Origin: Flexithrix dorotheae DSM 6795
Lineage (GTDB): Bacteria > Bacteroidota > Bacteroidia > Cytophagales > Flammeovirgaceae
DNA: 64,000 nt
Assembly (NCBI RefSeq): GCF_000379765.1
Contig: NZ_KB903465.1
Location: 310,001-374,000, forward strand
Direction of reading: 5' to 3'
Below the pieces are notes generated by a model that made no database searches, was not told the DNA's origin, and was given only the letters and a program-made list of their open reading frames with translations. Made by a program: the position numbers and the translations under genes. Shown here in pieces: positions 1 through 12,200 of the stretch (its first letter is position 1; every line of letters starts with the position of its first letter).

Positions 1-237
1 TTGATTATTATTACTGCCTATGTTGGGCTTATTCTTCATATGGAATTAAGTGAGCAGTTTTCACTTTTGGCATTTGATCAGGTAAACATTTTATTTAAAT
101 TATGTGCTATTCCTCCAGTGCTTTATTTTATCATCCTTTTTAAGCAAATCAGGATGAATGAATTTGGAAAAGGTAATCAAGGAAAAAGCCAGCTTGAAGA
201 AAGAGAAGAAATGGAAAAATCACCTGTGGCTGCCTAG
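1..237 (+). CDS. C-terminal end of an integral membrane protein (partial)
   Basis: The frame is open at the left edge, so the TTG at base 1 is probably not the start. The visible 78 residues hold two hydrophobic stretches (about residues 3-17 and 30-48), then a charged tail rich in Glu, Lys and Gln ending at a TAG. That is the shape of a membrane protein ending with a cytoplasmic tail. Nothing in this fragment identifies a family. A strong terminator follows at 318-356, so it ends its transcription unit. Confidence 0.55.
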   Translation: MIIITAYVGLILHMELSEQFSLLAFDQVNILFKLCAIPPVLYFIILFKQIRMNEFGKGNQGKSQLEEREEMEKSPVAA

Positions 238-266
238 TTCATTGCACCATAAGGTAAGGTATAATC

Positions 267-303
267 AACAAGTTAAAAACTTGTTAGTTAGTTGGTTAGT
301 TAA
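267..303. repeat. Short hairpin followed by GTTA/GTTG tetranucleotide repeats
   Basis: AACAAGTT and AACTTGTT (267-274 and 278-285) form an 8-bp inverted repeat with a 3-base loop. Five tandem GTTA/GTTG units follow directly. It lies between the first gene and its terminator. It could be slippage-prone simple sequence; no function can be assigned. Confidence 0.5.
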
Positions 304-317
304 AAAGCAAAATCAAC

Positions 318-356
318 AAATGATTTACTTCTTTTAGAAGCAAATCATTTTTTTTT
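318..356 (+). terminator. Intrinsic terminator of the first gene
   Basis: AAATGATTT (318-326) pairs with AAATCATTT (342-350), and an inner CTTCT/AGAAG stem closes on a TTT loop. A run of T follows to 356. The long stem plus T-tract is a typical intrinsic terminator on the + strand. Confidence 0.8.
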
Positions 357-452
357 ATCCCTTAAAAAATATAAAACCAAATTATACAATGAGGTTTAAG
401 AATTCTCGTTTCGTATTTGATTTTTAAAAATAATCCAATTTAAATATTAATT

Positions 453-869
453 ATGAGCACATTTAAAACACCTTTCGCAAAATTTGAAATTGACGCTTCG
501 ACTAAAACCTTAAACATGGAGTGGCAGCCTAATACTAAAAATATGGGAGATGAAGGTTTTAAAGAAACTTTAACTGCAGTAATTGAGGCAGTAGAGAAAG
601 AAGGGCTTAACAAAATCTTTGTTGATGCTAGACAATACTTTCATACCTTAATTCCTGAATTACAATCATGGCATGACAATACCATTGTACCAAGATATAT
701 AAAAGCTGATGTAAGAAGAATTGCTTTTGTAATGCCGGAAGATTTCTTTAACCAGGTTGCAATTGAGCAGACTTTTGAGGAAGATACTGCTGTTTCTTCT
801 CTTCAAACCCAATATTTTGGATCAGAAAGTGAGGCCAAAGGATGGCTAAATGTTGCTGTAGCTGCATAA
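453..869 (+). CDS. Small STAS-like protein, one of two relatives in the window
   Basis: This 138-residue soluble protein has no signal peptide or membrane segment. It is clearly related to the protein at 61882-62313: both share an ELQ-W-D---IPR core, the segment AFVM, a VEQT/IEQT motif and a final acidic EA--WL helix, in the same order. The alternating hydrophobic strands and helices resemble the STAS / SpoIIAA-like fold seen in small regulatory proteins; that assignment is by pattern and not certain. It stands alone, preceded by over 200 bases of AT-rich leader and followed by a strong bidirectional terminator. Binding partner unknown. Confidence 0.7.
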   Translation: MSTFKTPFAKFEIDASTKTLNMEWQPNTKNMGDEGFKETLTAVIEAVEKEGLNKIFVDARQYFHTLIPELQSWHDNTIVPRYIKADVRRIAFVMPEDFFNQVAIEQTFEEDTAVSSLQTQYFGSESEAKGWLNVAVAA

Positions 870-888
870 AACACCTAATGCCTAAATT

Positions 889-923
889 AAAAAAAGGACT
901 TTGAGCAATCAAAGTCCTTTTTT
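889..923. terminator. Bidirectional intrinsic terminator between the STAS-like gene and htpG
   Basis: GGACTTTGA (896-904) and TCAAAGTCC (909-917) form a perfect 9-bp stem with a GCAA loop, with A-run before and T-run after. The symmetry lets it stop both the + gene ending at 869 and htpG on the - strand ending at 946. Confidence 0.9.
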
Positions 924-945
924 GTATTCAATAAAAACAAAAGGC

Positions 946-2766
946 TTATTTGCCTGAAATCATTTCAAAGCTTTTACTGATGAATGCAGTTAAATTGGCT
1001 CCAGTTAATAATCCCTGAGACAATAAGCCAAGATCATAAGCCTGCTTCGCCAAAGCTTTTTGATCCTCTTCTCCTTCCGTTTTCAGGATTTTATCAATCA
1101 AAGGATGATTCCCATTAATGGTTACGGTTTGTGAGTTTGGCATTGCTCCGAACATATTCATTCCCTGCATTTCAGACATCTCCTGCATTCTTCTCATAAA
1201 CTCAGGAACCGTAATAGTTACAGGAGCTTCATCTACTCCCATGCCGAGTACCTCTGGTTCCAGTTTCTCATCTCCAATCGCTTTTTTGAAGATTTCTTTC
1301 ACCTTTCCTTCGTCATCTTTACTCAATACTGACTCGAGTTTATCATCCTTCTCTACTAATTTATTCACGACCTCTGAGTCAACTCTTTTCAGAGTTACAT
1401 TTTCCAGCTTTTGCTCTAATACACCAATAAAATGAGTATCAATAATTTCATCAAACTTAAGGATATCATAATCCTTTTTCTTTGCAGCCTGGATATAAGA
1501 ATCCTGCTTTCCAGGTTCAGTGGTGTAAATAATTACTCTTTTCTTATCCTTATCAGTCTGATTTGCTTCTATTTTAGCCAGGTATTCTTCGAAAGTAAAA
1601 AACTCATTACCAAGGTTTTTAAGTAACCCGAATCCTTTTGCTCTATCATAAAATTTCTCATCACTGATCATTCCGTACTTCACAAACAATCCGATGCTTT
1701 CCCATTTTTGCTGATAAGACTCTCTGTCATTTTTGAATAAATCGCCCAGTTTATCCGCTACTTTTCTGGTAATGTAGCTATTAATTTTCTTTACATTACT
1801 GTCAGCCTGAAGGTAGCTTCTGGATACATTCAAAGGAATATCTGGGGAATCTATCACCCCATGCATCAGGGTTAAAAATTCAGGAACAATTTCCTTTACT
1901 TCATCAGTAATGAATACCTGCCGGGAATAAAGCTGGATTTTATCTTTATGTTGGGTAATATCCTGTCTTACTTTTGGAAAGTAAAGAATTCCTGTCAGAT
2001 TAAATGGATAATCCACATTCAGGTGAATCCAGAACAATGGGTCTTCTGACATTGGATAAAGTGTCTTGTAAAATTCAAGATAATCTTCATCCTTCAGGTC
2101 ATTTGGAGATTTTGTCCAAATAGGTTCAGTTTTATTGATTACCTTTTCATCAAATTCTACTTCAATTGGAAGGAATTTACCATATTTTTCGAGAATTTGC
2201 TGAATTTTAAATTTCTCTAAATATTCCTTTGACTCTTCATTAATATACAGGATAATATCAGTACCTCTCTCCTTCTTTTCAGTTTCTGTAATTGAGAAAC
2301 TTGTGGTTCCATCACATTCCCATTTAGCTGCTGCCGCTCCTTCCTGATAGGATTTAGTTACGATTTCAATTTTTTCCGCAACCATAAAACCTGAATAAAA
2401 ACCCAATCCAAATTTTCCAATAATCTGGTTGGCATCATCTATTCCTTTGAACTTTTCTACAAACTCTGTAGCTCCGGAAAAAGCAACCTGGTTGATGTAT
2501 TTCTTTATTTCCTCTCCCGTCATTCCAATACCTTTATCGCTTATGGTAATGGTTTTGGCTTTTTCATCTACTGATACTTTTATTTTTACATCGCCTACTT
2601 CCTCCTTATACTCCCCGATAGAGGCTAATTTTTGGATTTTTTGGGTTGCATCAACAGCATTTGAAACCAGTTCCCTTAAAAAGATGTCATGATCGGAATA
2701 CAAAAACTTTTTAATAATGGGAAAAATATTCTCGGTATTTACCGAAATCGTTCCTTTTTCTTCCAT
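946..2766 (-). CDS. htpG: Molecular chaperone HtpG (Hsp90 family)
   Basis: HtpG is the bacterial Hsp90, a cytosolic ATP-dependent homodimeric chaperone. The 606-residue product begins with the GHKL ATPase domain: the FLRELVSNAVDA helix near residue 29, DKGIGM near 78 and GKFGLGFYSGFMVA near 117 form the ATP-binding site. The middle domain carries the usual FPKVRQDI and YSRQVFI segments and the Arg-containing NVSRS loop near 310. The C-terminal dimerisation domain follows. Length is close to the 624 residues of E. coli HtpG. It is a single-gene unit starting at ATG and ending just before the bidirectional terminator at 889-923. Confidence 0.97.
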   Translation of the reverse strand: MEEKGTISVNTENIFPIIKKFLYSDHDIFLRELVSNAVDATQKIQKLASIGEYKEEVGDVKIKVSVDEKAKTITISDKGIGMTGEEIKKYINQVAFSGATEFVEKFKGIDDANQIIGKFGLGFYSGFMVAEKIEIVTKSYQEGAAAAKWECDGTTSFSITETEKKERGTDIILYINEESKEYLEKFKIQQILEKYGKFLPIEVEFDEKVINKTEPIWTKSPNDLKDEDYLEFYKTLYPMSEDPLFWIHLNVDYPFNLTGILYFPKVRQDITQHKDKIQLYSRQVFITDEVKEIVPEFLTLMHGVIDSPDIPLNVSRSYLQADSNVKKINSYITRKVADKLGDLFKNDRESYQQKWESIGLFVKYGMISDEKFYDRAKGFGLLKNLGNEFFTFEEYLAKIEANQTDKDKKRVIIYTTEPGKQDSYIQAAKKKDYDILKFDEIIDTHFIGVLEQKLENVTLKRVDSEVVNKLVEKDDKLESVLSKDDEGKVKEIFKKAIGDEKLEPEVLGMGVDEAPVTITVPEFMRRMQEMSEMQGMNMFGAMPNSQTVTINGNHPLIDKILKTEGEEDQKALAKQAYDLGLLSQGLLTGANLTAFISKSFEMISGK

Positions 2767-3023
2767 TTCCTTTTTATAAATTTTTATGTTGTAAATTTAA
2801 AAGTGTCTTATACAGAAATTGAGTTGACCAATTACTATTCCAGCACAAATTTCCTGTTATTTTGTCAGTAAATTGTCTGCCTTCGAATAAAAAGCTACCA
2901 AAGGCAGGAAATAATGACCTGAAACTTTATTCACCTTTTTTAAGTAATAAAACCACTAGGATTGAGACTAACTACATATCTTTAGAAGACTAAAGATTGA
3001 CTAATATCTAACTAAACCGGACT

Positions 3024-3464
3024 GTGATGATAAATCAGCAACTAAAATTCAAATTTTTGGATATGAAGTATTGTATCCAATATAAGTACACCTCAGATAG
3101 TGCAATGGATTTTCATTTTATCATTTCCTTTGGCGGTGATGTTGTTTTTACAAGAAAGGAAAGATTGACTATTTGGGGGAAACTAAAAGGTAATGAGCCT
3201 AAAACCTCCGTAATAAAAAGAGAGAATTTTAGCCTGAATTATGGGTTAAAGCAAGTGAAATGGTATGACCTTGAGACACAGAAAAGGGTAAGTATTGAGG
3301 AAGAAATAAAACTGAATCAGATTAAAAATGAACAAATAGACAAACGCTTATTATCAAAGGCGGAATTATTGAGGGTAAACGGTACCAGCCTGGTTGGCAA
3401 AGGTGAAACATTCCCACTCCAGCATTTGGAGATTTGTCTGGATGATTATTCTTTGGAAATTTAA
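3024..3464 (+). CDS. Hypothetical protein, 146 residues
   Basis: No family was recognised. The frame opens with GTG at 3024 followed directly by ATG at 3027; the ATG is the more likely start, and Met at 3063 is a third option. The product is soluble and charged: beta-rich in the first half and helical and basic near residues 85-115, ending with LEICLDDYSLEI. A hairpin (ATCTTTAG/CTAAAGAT, 2978-2997) lies in its leader. It converges on the YdjM-type gene 22 bases downstream. Confidence 0.55.
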   Translation: MMINQQLKFKFLDMKYCIQYKYTSDSAMDFHFIISFGGDVVFTRKERLTIWGKLKGNEPKTSVIKRENFSLNYGLKQVKWYDLETQKRVSIEEEIKLNQIKNEQIDKRLLSKAELLRVNGTSLVGKGETFPLQHLEICLDDYSLEI

Positions 3465-3486
3465 TTTTGCGGAATAAACCTCAAGC

Positions 3487-4503
3487 CTATTTCTTCCCTC
3501 CAATCCTGTTAAAATATGCCATCAAATATTCATTATCAGGCTTAAACATATATTCCTTTTGTTCAATAATTAATTCGTCTTCCTTTTCAACCATATCATA
3601 AACAAAAACAAACTCAGCCTTTTCATCACCCTGCCAACCATTAAACTGACCAAACCTTAAATCATTAATCATCAACCTATCACCAGATTTTTCAACCGTA
3701 TAATAATTCTTGGTGATTTCTATTAATCGCTTCAATTTTGGATTTTCCTTGTAGGGATTTAGCAGGTGATGGTTATTCTCTAAAAAGGTAAATTCAATCT
3801 CCTTTTGATTGTCAAGTAGAGAATAGAACCCAGAATAATACCCCTCTTTGGTTTTGGCTGTTACCGACCATAAAATGGAATTAAATGGAGTTGGTTTAGA
3901 GATATATGATTCGTATTTAATCCCCTGGCTGGCAAAATTTTCCTCAAATACTTTATTAGCAATATTCTTATTAAGAACAGTGACCATCAGGTAAAATGAA
4001 CTCAACCCTATTCCAATATAATTTAATTTTGTCCGGACTTTGCTTTCCTTCTTTTTGAAGGCAGCCCAAATGAGCAATACTGCAAATGGTACGGTATATA
4101 AAGGATCAATTACAAATACGCTGTAGAAGGCTACTCCATAATTACTAAATGGGAAAAATAACTGGGTCCCCCAAGTAGTAAAAGAATCAAGTGCAATATG
4201 CGTGACAAACCCCAAAAAAAACAACAATGTCCAGTCTTTAAAATTGGCTTTTCCATTGGGATAAATTTTAAGTAAAAGCCAGGCAAATAAAGGACTAAAT
4301 AAAAATGCAAAAAGAAAGGAATGGGTAAATCCTCTATGGTTGCTGAGGTATTGTACAGAATCCTGAAAGGGTGCAAGCATAACATCCAAATCGGGAATGG
4401 TTCCTGCAATGGCACCCCAAACCATTGCCTTATTTCCAATTTTTCTTCCACAAACTGCTTCTCCTACGGCAGCTCCAAGCACAATTTGAGTAACAGAATC
4501 CAT
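3487..4503 (-). CDS. YdjM/DUF457-type membrane-bound metal-dependent hydrolase
   Basis: The 338-residue protein has the layout of the YdjM (DUF457) family of inner-membrane proteins predicted to be metal-dependent hydrolases. The N-terminal MDSVTQIVLGAAVGEA, the PDLD acid pair near residues 37-40, the HRGFTHS motif (His56, His61) and a later HIALDSFTTWGTQ segment supply the probable metal ligands. Four or more hydrophobic segments lie between residues 25 and 190. The C-terminal 150 residues are soluble and probably outside the membrane. The J-domain gene lies upstream on the same strand with a 32-base gap, so the two are probably cotranscribed. Substrate unknown. Confidence 0.85.
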   Translation of the reverse strand: MDSVTQIVLGAAVGEAVCGRKIGNKAMVWGAIAGTIPDLDVMLAPFQDSVQYLSNHRGFTHSFLFAFLFSPLFAWLLLKIYPNGKANFKDWTLLFFLGFVTHIALDSFTTWGTQLFFPFSNYGVAFYSVFVIDPLYTVPFAVLLIWAAFKKKESKVRTKLNYIGIGLSSFYLMVTVLNKNIANKVFEENFASQGIKYESYISKPTPFNSILWSVTAKTKEGYYSGFYSLLDNQKEIEFTFLENNHHLLNPYKENPKLKRLIEITKNYYTVEKSGDRLMINDLRFGQFNGWQGDEKAEFVFVYDMVEKEDELIIEQKEYMFKPDNEYLMAYFNRIGGKK

Positions 4504-4535
4504 TCAGATAGTATAATTTTTACGGAAGTTGGAAA

Positions 4536-5753
4536 TTAATGGCAATATCTGGCCATTTTACTTTTTACTAAATCCGGTTCAAAATTATAAACTTCTTCCC
4601 AATTGCTGCAAGCATTTTGAATGTTTCCCAGTTTTTGTTCACAATCAGCTTTTAATAACCATACATCCGCATTTTTGGGTTTAAGGAATGCCGCCCAACT
4701 GCAATCTTTTATAGCATCCTCCAAATTTCCCAATTGTTTATTCAGACTTGCTCTCCCATAAAAAATATCGAAATGAATTTTATTCAAGTTAGTAGGTTCA
4801 ATTATCATTGGATAGGCTTTACCGTACCTCCTTTCATAAAAAGAAATGACAAGATTCTTGGAATGATCGAAAAATGGCATAGCTTCTTCATATTTCTGCT
4901 GTTTGTAAAAGAAAATCTTTCCAATTTCACACCATGCTCTAAAATCTTCCGGCTCTTTATTAATAATGATTTTAAGCTTATCAATTGCTTTTTCAAATTG
5001 ATTTTGTTGCTTATAGCAAAGTGCTACCTTGTATTCAAATTCGGTTTCAAAAACAGTTTCAAAATCCTCTAGAATTAAATAATATTTCAAAGCATTTTGA
5101 TAATCTTCGGTCTGAAAACTTGATTCAGCCCGTTTATTTAATTCTGAAATTACCTTTTCTCTTATTCCCCGGAATTCGTCATCGGAAGGTTGGCCTGCAA
5201 TCAGTGTATCTATTTCTTTAAGTGTCGCTCTAAAATCCTCCTTTTTATAATAATCCTCTACAATTTCCAGCTGGAGCTTCCGCTGAGCAGCCAATTCCTC
5301 CATCAATTTTTCCTTAAGATAAATATTTACTGCCATATAAATACCTACAATGGCTAATAAGGTAATTATTAAAATTGAACCAATAGCAATCCCTTCCTTT
5401 TCAGCCTTTTCCCTGTCATATCCTTTATAATTTTTGGCATATCCCTTTGAATGAGTTCTTTGGTAGTAGGCATTTTTATAACTTTTTGAATACGTGGAGT
5501 TATTAAAGTCAGTATATGTTGTGGTTGCCTGAAACTGGTAATAATTTCTAAGTAAATCGTATTGCGCTCTTTGTTGTGGGTCTGAAAGAATTTGATAAGC
5601 ATTGTTAACCTGCTTAAACTTTTCTTCTGCAGCCTTGTTTCCACCAGTTTTATCAGGATGATACATAACTGCCAGCTTTTTGTAAGCTGATTTTATTTCC
5701 TGCTGAGTAGAATTCTCACTTAAACCTAATATTTTATAATAATTGTCTATCAT
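4536..5753 (-). CDS. Membrane-anchored J-domain protein with TPR repeats
   Basis: Residues 1-70 form a J domain with the HPD motif at 32-34, which stimulates the ATPase of Hsp70 (DnaK). A low-complexity Tyr/Thr/Ser linker follows, then one transmembrane helix at about 124-146. Residues 150-405 are helical with TPR-like repeats (for example [14 protein letters not shown] and [16 protein letters not shown]). There is no Gly/Phe region or Cys-rich zinc domain, so it is a class III J protein, not DnaJ itself. It probably recruits DnaK to the membrane for a TPR-bound client. The YdjM-type gene follows 32 bases downstream. Confidence 0.88.
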   Translation of the reverse strand: MIDNYYKILGLSENSTQQEIKSAYKKLAVMYHPDKTGGNKAAEEKFKQVNNAYQILSDPQQRAQYDLLRNYYQFQATTTYTDFNNSTYSKSYKNAYYQRTHSKGYAKNYKGYDREKAEKEGIAIGSILIITLLAIVGIYMAVNIYLKEKLMEELAAQRKLQLEIVEDYYKKEDFRATLKEIDTLIAGQPSDDEFRGIREKVISELNKRAESSFQTEDYQNALKYYLILEDFETVFETEFEYKVALCYKQQNQFEKAIDKLKIIINKEPEDFRAWCEIGKIFFYKQQKYEEAMPFFDHSKNLVISFYERRYGKAYPMIIEPTNLNKIHFDIFYGRASLNKQLGNLEDAIKDCSWAAFLKPKNADVWLLKADCEQKLGNIQNACSNWEEVYNFEPDLVKSKMARYCH

Positions 5754-6251
5754 TAATTATTAACCTAAATTCTTTGCTGAGAAGAATACATGAACCGGTT
5801 GATTCCCAAAGTTCTATTATGAAATTATAATTTCTTTGTGTGACTGCCAATTTTGATGTAAGATTAGCTCAAAAATTAATCCTTTATTGGTCTCTTATTA
5901 AAACAGTTATGACTAATTAAGTGTTTTTTTTAGGATTCTGGCATTTTAATAACCATTTCCACTATTTTTTGCATGTAAGTTTTTTAAATGATCCTTGCAT
6001 TTTAATTCTCTAATTAAAAGATTAATTTCTCAGAATTAGACAATTGATAAATGCCTTCAACCATACAGGAAAACAGAAAAGTCAAAGCAAATGACTTTAA
6101 CATAAAAGCCTGACTATACTTGACAGTCAGGCTTTTTAAATACTATTGCTATTATTTAATTAGAAACAACCCGTCTTTACTTCACTATTTTTCACACCAA
6201 CATACACCTAAAATTAATTTGGATTGAATTCTAAATAATTGGTTAATGTTA
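5754..6251. other. Intergenic region between the J-domain gene and the giant gene
   Basis: About 500 AT-rich bases. It must contain the promoter of the J-domain gene (right to left) and it holds the terminator of the giant gene at 6104-6137. No coding potential or relic was seen in either strand. Confidence 0.5.
6104..6137 (-). terminator. Terminator of the giant T9SS gene
   Basis: AAAAGCCTGACT (6104-6115) and AGTCAGGCTTTT (6125-6136) form a perfect 12-bp stem with a 9-base loop. It lies about 115 bases downstream of the stop of the 12.9-kb gene on the - strand, and its arms give T-runs in both directions. Confidence 0.8.
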
Positions 6252-9200
6252 TCAGTTTATGATTGACATTTTTATGCTCATCACCTTTTTACCATGAATT
6301 AATCTTGCAGTGTAAATACCTGTTTGTAAATTAGAAATATTCATTGGGTATTGATAAGTACCTCCTTCCAAAATTTCATCCACCACCGTAGCTACTTTTC
6401 TTCCGTTCATATCGAAAACTTCTAAAACCGTTCTTTGCTCAGTATCAATTGAGAAACTTAAAGTTGTTTTATTTCTGGCAGGATTTGGATGGTTTTGGTA
6501 AAGTACCACCTCAGATCCAACGTTTACAGCTTTTATTTCAGAATTAGTAGTATTCCCATCCTTATCTACCTGCACCAATTGATAATAATGAACCTCTCCG
6601 GGAGAAATTCCTATTTCATCTAAATAGTAATAATTATTTATTCTGCCAGAGTTGCCCTTGCCAACCAATTCAGGATTTTCATCATAATGGGCAATAACTT
6701 CAAAATTATTACTATTTCCAATTGATCTTTTCAGGATGAATCCAGCATTCCCAGTTTCATTTGCTGTTTTCCATGTCAGGTCAACACCTTCATCCTTAAT
6801 ATACCTGGCATTAAATTCAACCAGGGTTACTGGCAGAGGATTAATTGGATGGTAATCCGCAAAAGTGAATGGACTAAATTCGGAAATTTGGTCTGAAGTC
6901 ACCGCATTTCCTGAAATATTTGAAGCTCCTTTATCCTGCCATATAGCATCTCCACTGTCCCATCTTGATACTAGTAAACTTGCAGGATTTACAACCTCTG
7001 ACTTAGGATTTTGGTAATATAGGGTAACTTTAGCAGAGGCTGTAGTCACTTCCCTATCCAACATCCAATATTCTTTTCTACTCACATGGTGAATAGTCGT
7101 ATCCTTATTTAACCAAGTATAAGACCCCTCAGGACTAATTGGGAAATATTGGCCCACAAAGGCGGTAGTAGCATCCCCACCAGTAATATCACTCACACCA
7201 ACAGGGTTATAATAAGTTCCGGAACCATCGCCAACCGGCATAGTAAAATCAGAGGTTCCTATTTTCCTCACTGGTCCTACTACATGGCTATTGATTCCTG
7301 CCCCTGAATGAGTTGCACCATCTTCAAAAATCACCTCTTCTTCAGTTACTGCATCCGTAGCGACTGTAATCATATTTACATACCCATCGGTAAAAGTAAA
7401 CTCTCCGTTGGTCGATCCTTCAATGGTTAAATCATCCTGTAAAGTAACCCCATTCGAATTATTCAATTCCACATCATGAAATTTGGAGGTACCAGAAGTT
7501 ATATCCTGATTGGCATTTCCATCGAATTCCACTTTCCCTAACCTGGGAGTAAATGTTGAATTATTCGTCCAGTTACCTGCCAGGTTAATATTAAAATTAC
7601 TACCTGAGCCTGCATCTAATATATTGTTATTTTCGATTGTTAAATTACCATTTATATCCATATTTCCAGTCAATGTCTTGGTTGGAGACCCAACGGCACT
7701 GGTTATTATAACATCACCATAAGAAGATGGAGTACCAGAGACATCCTGATCAATTCCGGAATTAAAGTAAACAATACTATTTACATCAATTGATATATTT
7801 CCTGAAGTATAATTGGTTGGGAATAATGTGGCTACGGTATTTGTTCCCAGTCTTAATTCAGAATCTTCCTCCATAGTTAAAGATCCAGTGGCATTCCCCA
7901 CTATTTGAATACCATTATCATCCAATTCATTTCTTCCCCCGATTTGGATATCACCATAAACATTTACGTCAGTTCCGGAATTATAAGATTGAAGATACTT
8001 TCTTATTGTAGAACCTGTCTCATTCAAATCTTCCTCATTTATCGCTAAAACAAGCTTGCCATAAGGGAAATCTGCATTTATTAGTTGACTTGTCCCGGCT
8101 CCGTACCAGATAGCACTCTGAGTTGGATGAATTTCCTGAGTATTTGTTCCAGAATTGAGGACGGTCCATCCTCTGGGCAATTCTGTTGCATCATTGGTAT
8201 CTCCACCAAAGGCTCCAGTTCCTAAAATAATTCTTGCTTCTCCACCTATGGCATAAACACCTCCCTGTTGACCCATTTCTATATATTTCCCCGCATTGGA
8301 TGGACCATTGATCTGAGTACCCAAATCTCTAAATGTAGTCCAGTTATAAACGATCAAATTACCCTGAATTTTCACCTCATCCGTATTAGTAGCATTCAAA
8401 TCTTTATAAACCACACTTGTTGTAGAATTAGATATTTCTAAATTACCATAGCCCTGCCCATAAGGATCAATTCCTGTTCCATCTCCGGGAGCAATAGAAA
8501 TTAATTGATCAGCATCAGCCGAATAATTTACAGTACTATTTTCATTCAAGGCAATATTAGTTGATACAAAATTAGATGGGAATTGAGTAGCATCAGAGCC
8601 ATCTCCAATATTAAGTTGTCCTCCACTAGCCATTGCCATAATTCCAGTTGCATTTCCAGTAATTTGGAACCCTTTATCGAAGACATTATTTAATGTATTA
8701 ATATTCAAGTCTCCATCAATAGATATAACAGCCTCAAGCTCCTTATTTACTATTCCTCCAGCTGTTGGGTTAGTAAAAGTTAAATCACCGTATGAAAATC
8801 CACCTGCAACTATCTGTGGAATAGAGGTATTATCATCACCAGCATTATAAATAACCTCACTGGCATCATCCAGCTGAATAAATGAATTAGTTTTTGTAAA
8901 TAAAAGCGGGAATTCAGTGGCATCAACCACTCCTGAGGTTCCTATTGTCAATTGAGAATTGGCGGCCATAGAAAATATTCCGGTAGCATTTCCGGTAATT
9001 TGGTTGGCATCATCATTCAAATGATTCAGAACATTAACTACCAGATCACCATCAACTGTTATAGGGTTATCTAATATTTTCTCTACCAAACCACCTGCAT
9101 TCGGATTGGTAAGGGTTAAGTGCCCATAATCAAATCCACCACTTATTACTTGTGGTAATGTACCTGCAGCTCCATCTCCAGCATTGTAAATCACTTCACT

Positions 9201-12200
9201 TTCATCATCTAAAAGAATATTGGTATTATTCCTTGGAAATAACGTAGGAAATAATGTCGAAGTCGTACCATTTCCAATTTCCAAATTAGCATATGGGTTC
9301 ATCGTAAAAGTGCCAGTCACGTTTCCAATAATTTGAAAACCGTTATCCTTAAAGGTTAAATCCTGATCACTATCTACCGCTTCAATATCCAGATTACCAT
9401 TTACAGTAATACTTCCCTGCATTACTTTGTTTGTTGAAACTGATGTACTCCAACTATCAATGATTAAATGACCATAACCTAATGCGGCAACTTCCTGGTC
9501 TGCATCTTCCCTGTTGGACGTATATACAACCGTACTTGTTGGTGTAGACAATTCATTCAGGTTAACAGTAGCAAATGAGGTTGGGAAGGTTGTATTGCCA
9601 CTGGAAGTTGATGTACCACCAAGAGTAAGTCTTGCATCTCCGGCAACAGTTAGTATGTTTCCTCCCTCAATTTGATAGCCATCGTCTACTAAGTTATTAT
9701 TTATATTTATCGTTAAATCTCCTCTAACACTGGTCAAACCATCAAGAGTTTTATCTATTAAGGAAGGCGAACCGGCAGAATTAGTTAAAGTTAAATGACC
9801 GTATTCCATTTCTGGGTTTAATCCACCTGCATCATTTAAACTTTTTATTGTTTGAGCTACTCCTGCATTATAAATTACCTCACTATTTGCATCTAAATTA
9901 AAATCATCAAAATTTGCAGGAAAAACTGTAGCAGTAGTGCCATTACCAATCGTAATTTTAGAACTATCTGCCAATTGAATTAATCCTCCAGCGGCATTTC
10001 CATTAATCTGAAAACCATCATCAATCAGGTTATTATACTCACCTATGTAAAGATCACCTCTTACTTTCAGGTTATCACCACCATTTCTCGGTAAGGGAGA
10101 AGCCACCAAAGTTTTTGAGACTATTCCATTAGTATGGGCCAGTGAATCAAAATTCAGAATCATTAAATTTCCATAGCTTTCATTGGAAGCATCACCATTA
10201 TCCAATCGCCTAATATCTTGAGAAGCAGCCCCGGATCCATAAATTACAGTAGAGGCCTCATCAACAAATACTCTATTCCTGTGAAATGTTGGGAAGGTGG
10301 TAGCGGTGCTGGCAGATCCAATGGTAAGAATTGTATTTGCTTCCATTTCCAGTTGATGCTGCCCATCATTACTTCCTTCTGCTGAAATTTGATTTCCGCC
10401 ATCCCAAATGTTGTTATAAGCATTAATGTCTAAATCCCTTCTGATAAAAGTTGCAGCATCAAAGGTTTTTAAGACCATACTCGGTGAAGCAGCAGGGTTA
10501 GTAAATTGCAAATAACCATAACTTCCATTTCCTGCACCTCCATCATCAATTCCCTTTACTGTCTGATCAACTCCAGCATTATAAATCACCCTGGAATCAA
10601 TATTGAAATCATATTCAGGGAATTCAGGCATAATAGTACCTGTAGCTTCTACTCCTATTCTAAACCGTCCGTCTCCTTCAATTATAAATTTAGTCCCGGT
10701 ATTTGCATTTCCAGAAACCTGAAAGCCCTCGTCAAAAAACCTGGTATTATCCTGAATAGTTAATGAACCATTAATAGTAATAGCATCTTCAAGTAATTTC
10801 GCCCTATTATCATTATCACTTCCATTCGACATCACTACATTACCATAAGAAAACGGACCATAAACGTTTTGTTCGCCAGCATCTTTGAAATGAACAACAC
10901 TTGAATTTGAAATAGAATAGGAGGCAAAAGTATTAGGAAATTCAGTAGCCACATCATTTCGGGTATCATCACCAATAACTAATGTTCCTTTATTTCCGAT
11001 AGTCAGTGTACCAGCACCATTTCCATCTATCTGCCAGGGGCCATTGGTACTTTCGTCACTATCCCAAAGTCTTCCTGTTGATATAATTAAATCATTTTCA
11101 ACCACAATAGGATAATTGACACACCTTAAATCATCCAAAGAGTCCCCTTTTTGCACATATAGGTTATAAAAGCTCTCATTATTTGAAACAATATTTTTAT
11201 CGCTAACCCATCCATCAAAAATTACTGTATTGTTATTATGAATATAATATCCTTCGTCCTCCACGATCCAATTTCCTTCAATTGTAATAGTCTGACCATT
11301 GGCGTCAAGGTACCCAATTTCCAGGTTCAAATCAGCATCATATACATCAGTAGTATCACCATCATTCATATCAATTGGATCATTTATTAACCAGTTATAT
11401 GGATTTGAGGATGAAGGATAACTTGAAGTAAAATAAACATTACCATTAAAATGGATTGTATCATTATCCGTATTGGTAATATCGTATTTGGTACTCTCCA
11501 CAGTGATAAATTCAATATTACCAAGGAAATTATTATCCAGATTATTGTTAATCGTAAAATCCTCAAAAATCTGAAGCCTGTTAAGGGCATCACCCTCAAA
11601 GCTTGGAGAATTTGCTCCGGTATTTGTTGTATGACTAAAGGTAAAATCACCGCAAGCCGCATTTGCAGCATCTATTACTACAGACTGACCTGCACCATCA
11701 AATGAATTGTTATCAAATACTACAGCATCAATCGGGTTTGGGATACAGCCAGCAGGAGCTCCTCCTGAAGTATTAGACCAGTTATTTGCATTACTCCAAT
11801 TGGAATTGGCCGCACCTCCACCCGGAGGAACAGTTCCTCCATTTCCGATCCAATAAAAGGTCATAGGAGTTCTTTCTGCATCCAAATAAATAGTAACATC
11901 TTCATCATAACTTCCATGACCGCTTTCGATTACATTTGGGTCAGTTGTAATTAATGAAGGATCATCTCCATTTAAATTATCAAGATTCACACCTTCTCTA
12001 ATGGTTAATGGAAAATTTCCAGCACTAGTTGGCCCTAAAACCGTAAGATCCTGAGCCACAATACCTCTCCACTCTGGAGCAGTATTCCCTCCATTATCTA
12101 CAAATTGGATAATAGCTGTGGTTCCTGGTAAACTTGACCTGACGATTTGCCATTCATCACAATCCACACTTGCTACAAATGACTCATTAATTACAGTATT

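Noticed and set aside
281-303. GTTA repeats as a CRISPR-like array
   Set aside because: Four-base units without spacers; simple sequence, not a CRISPR.
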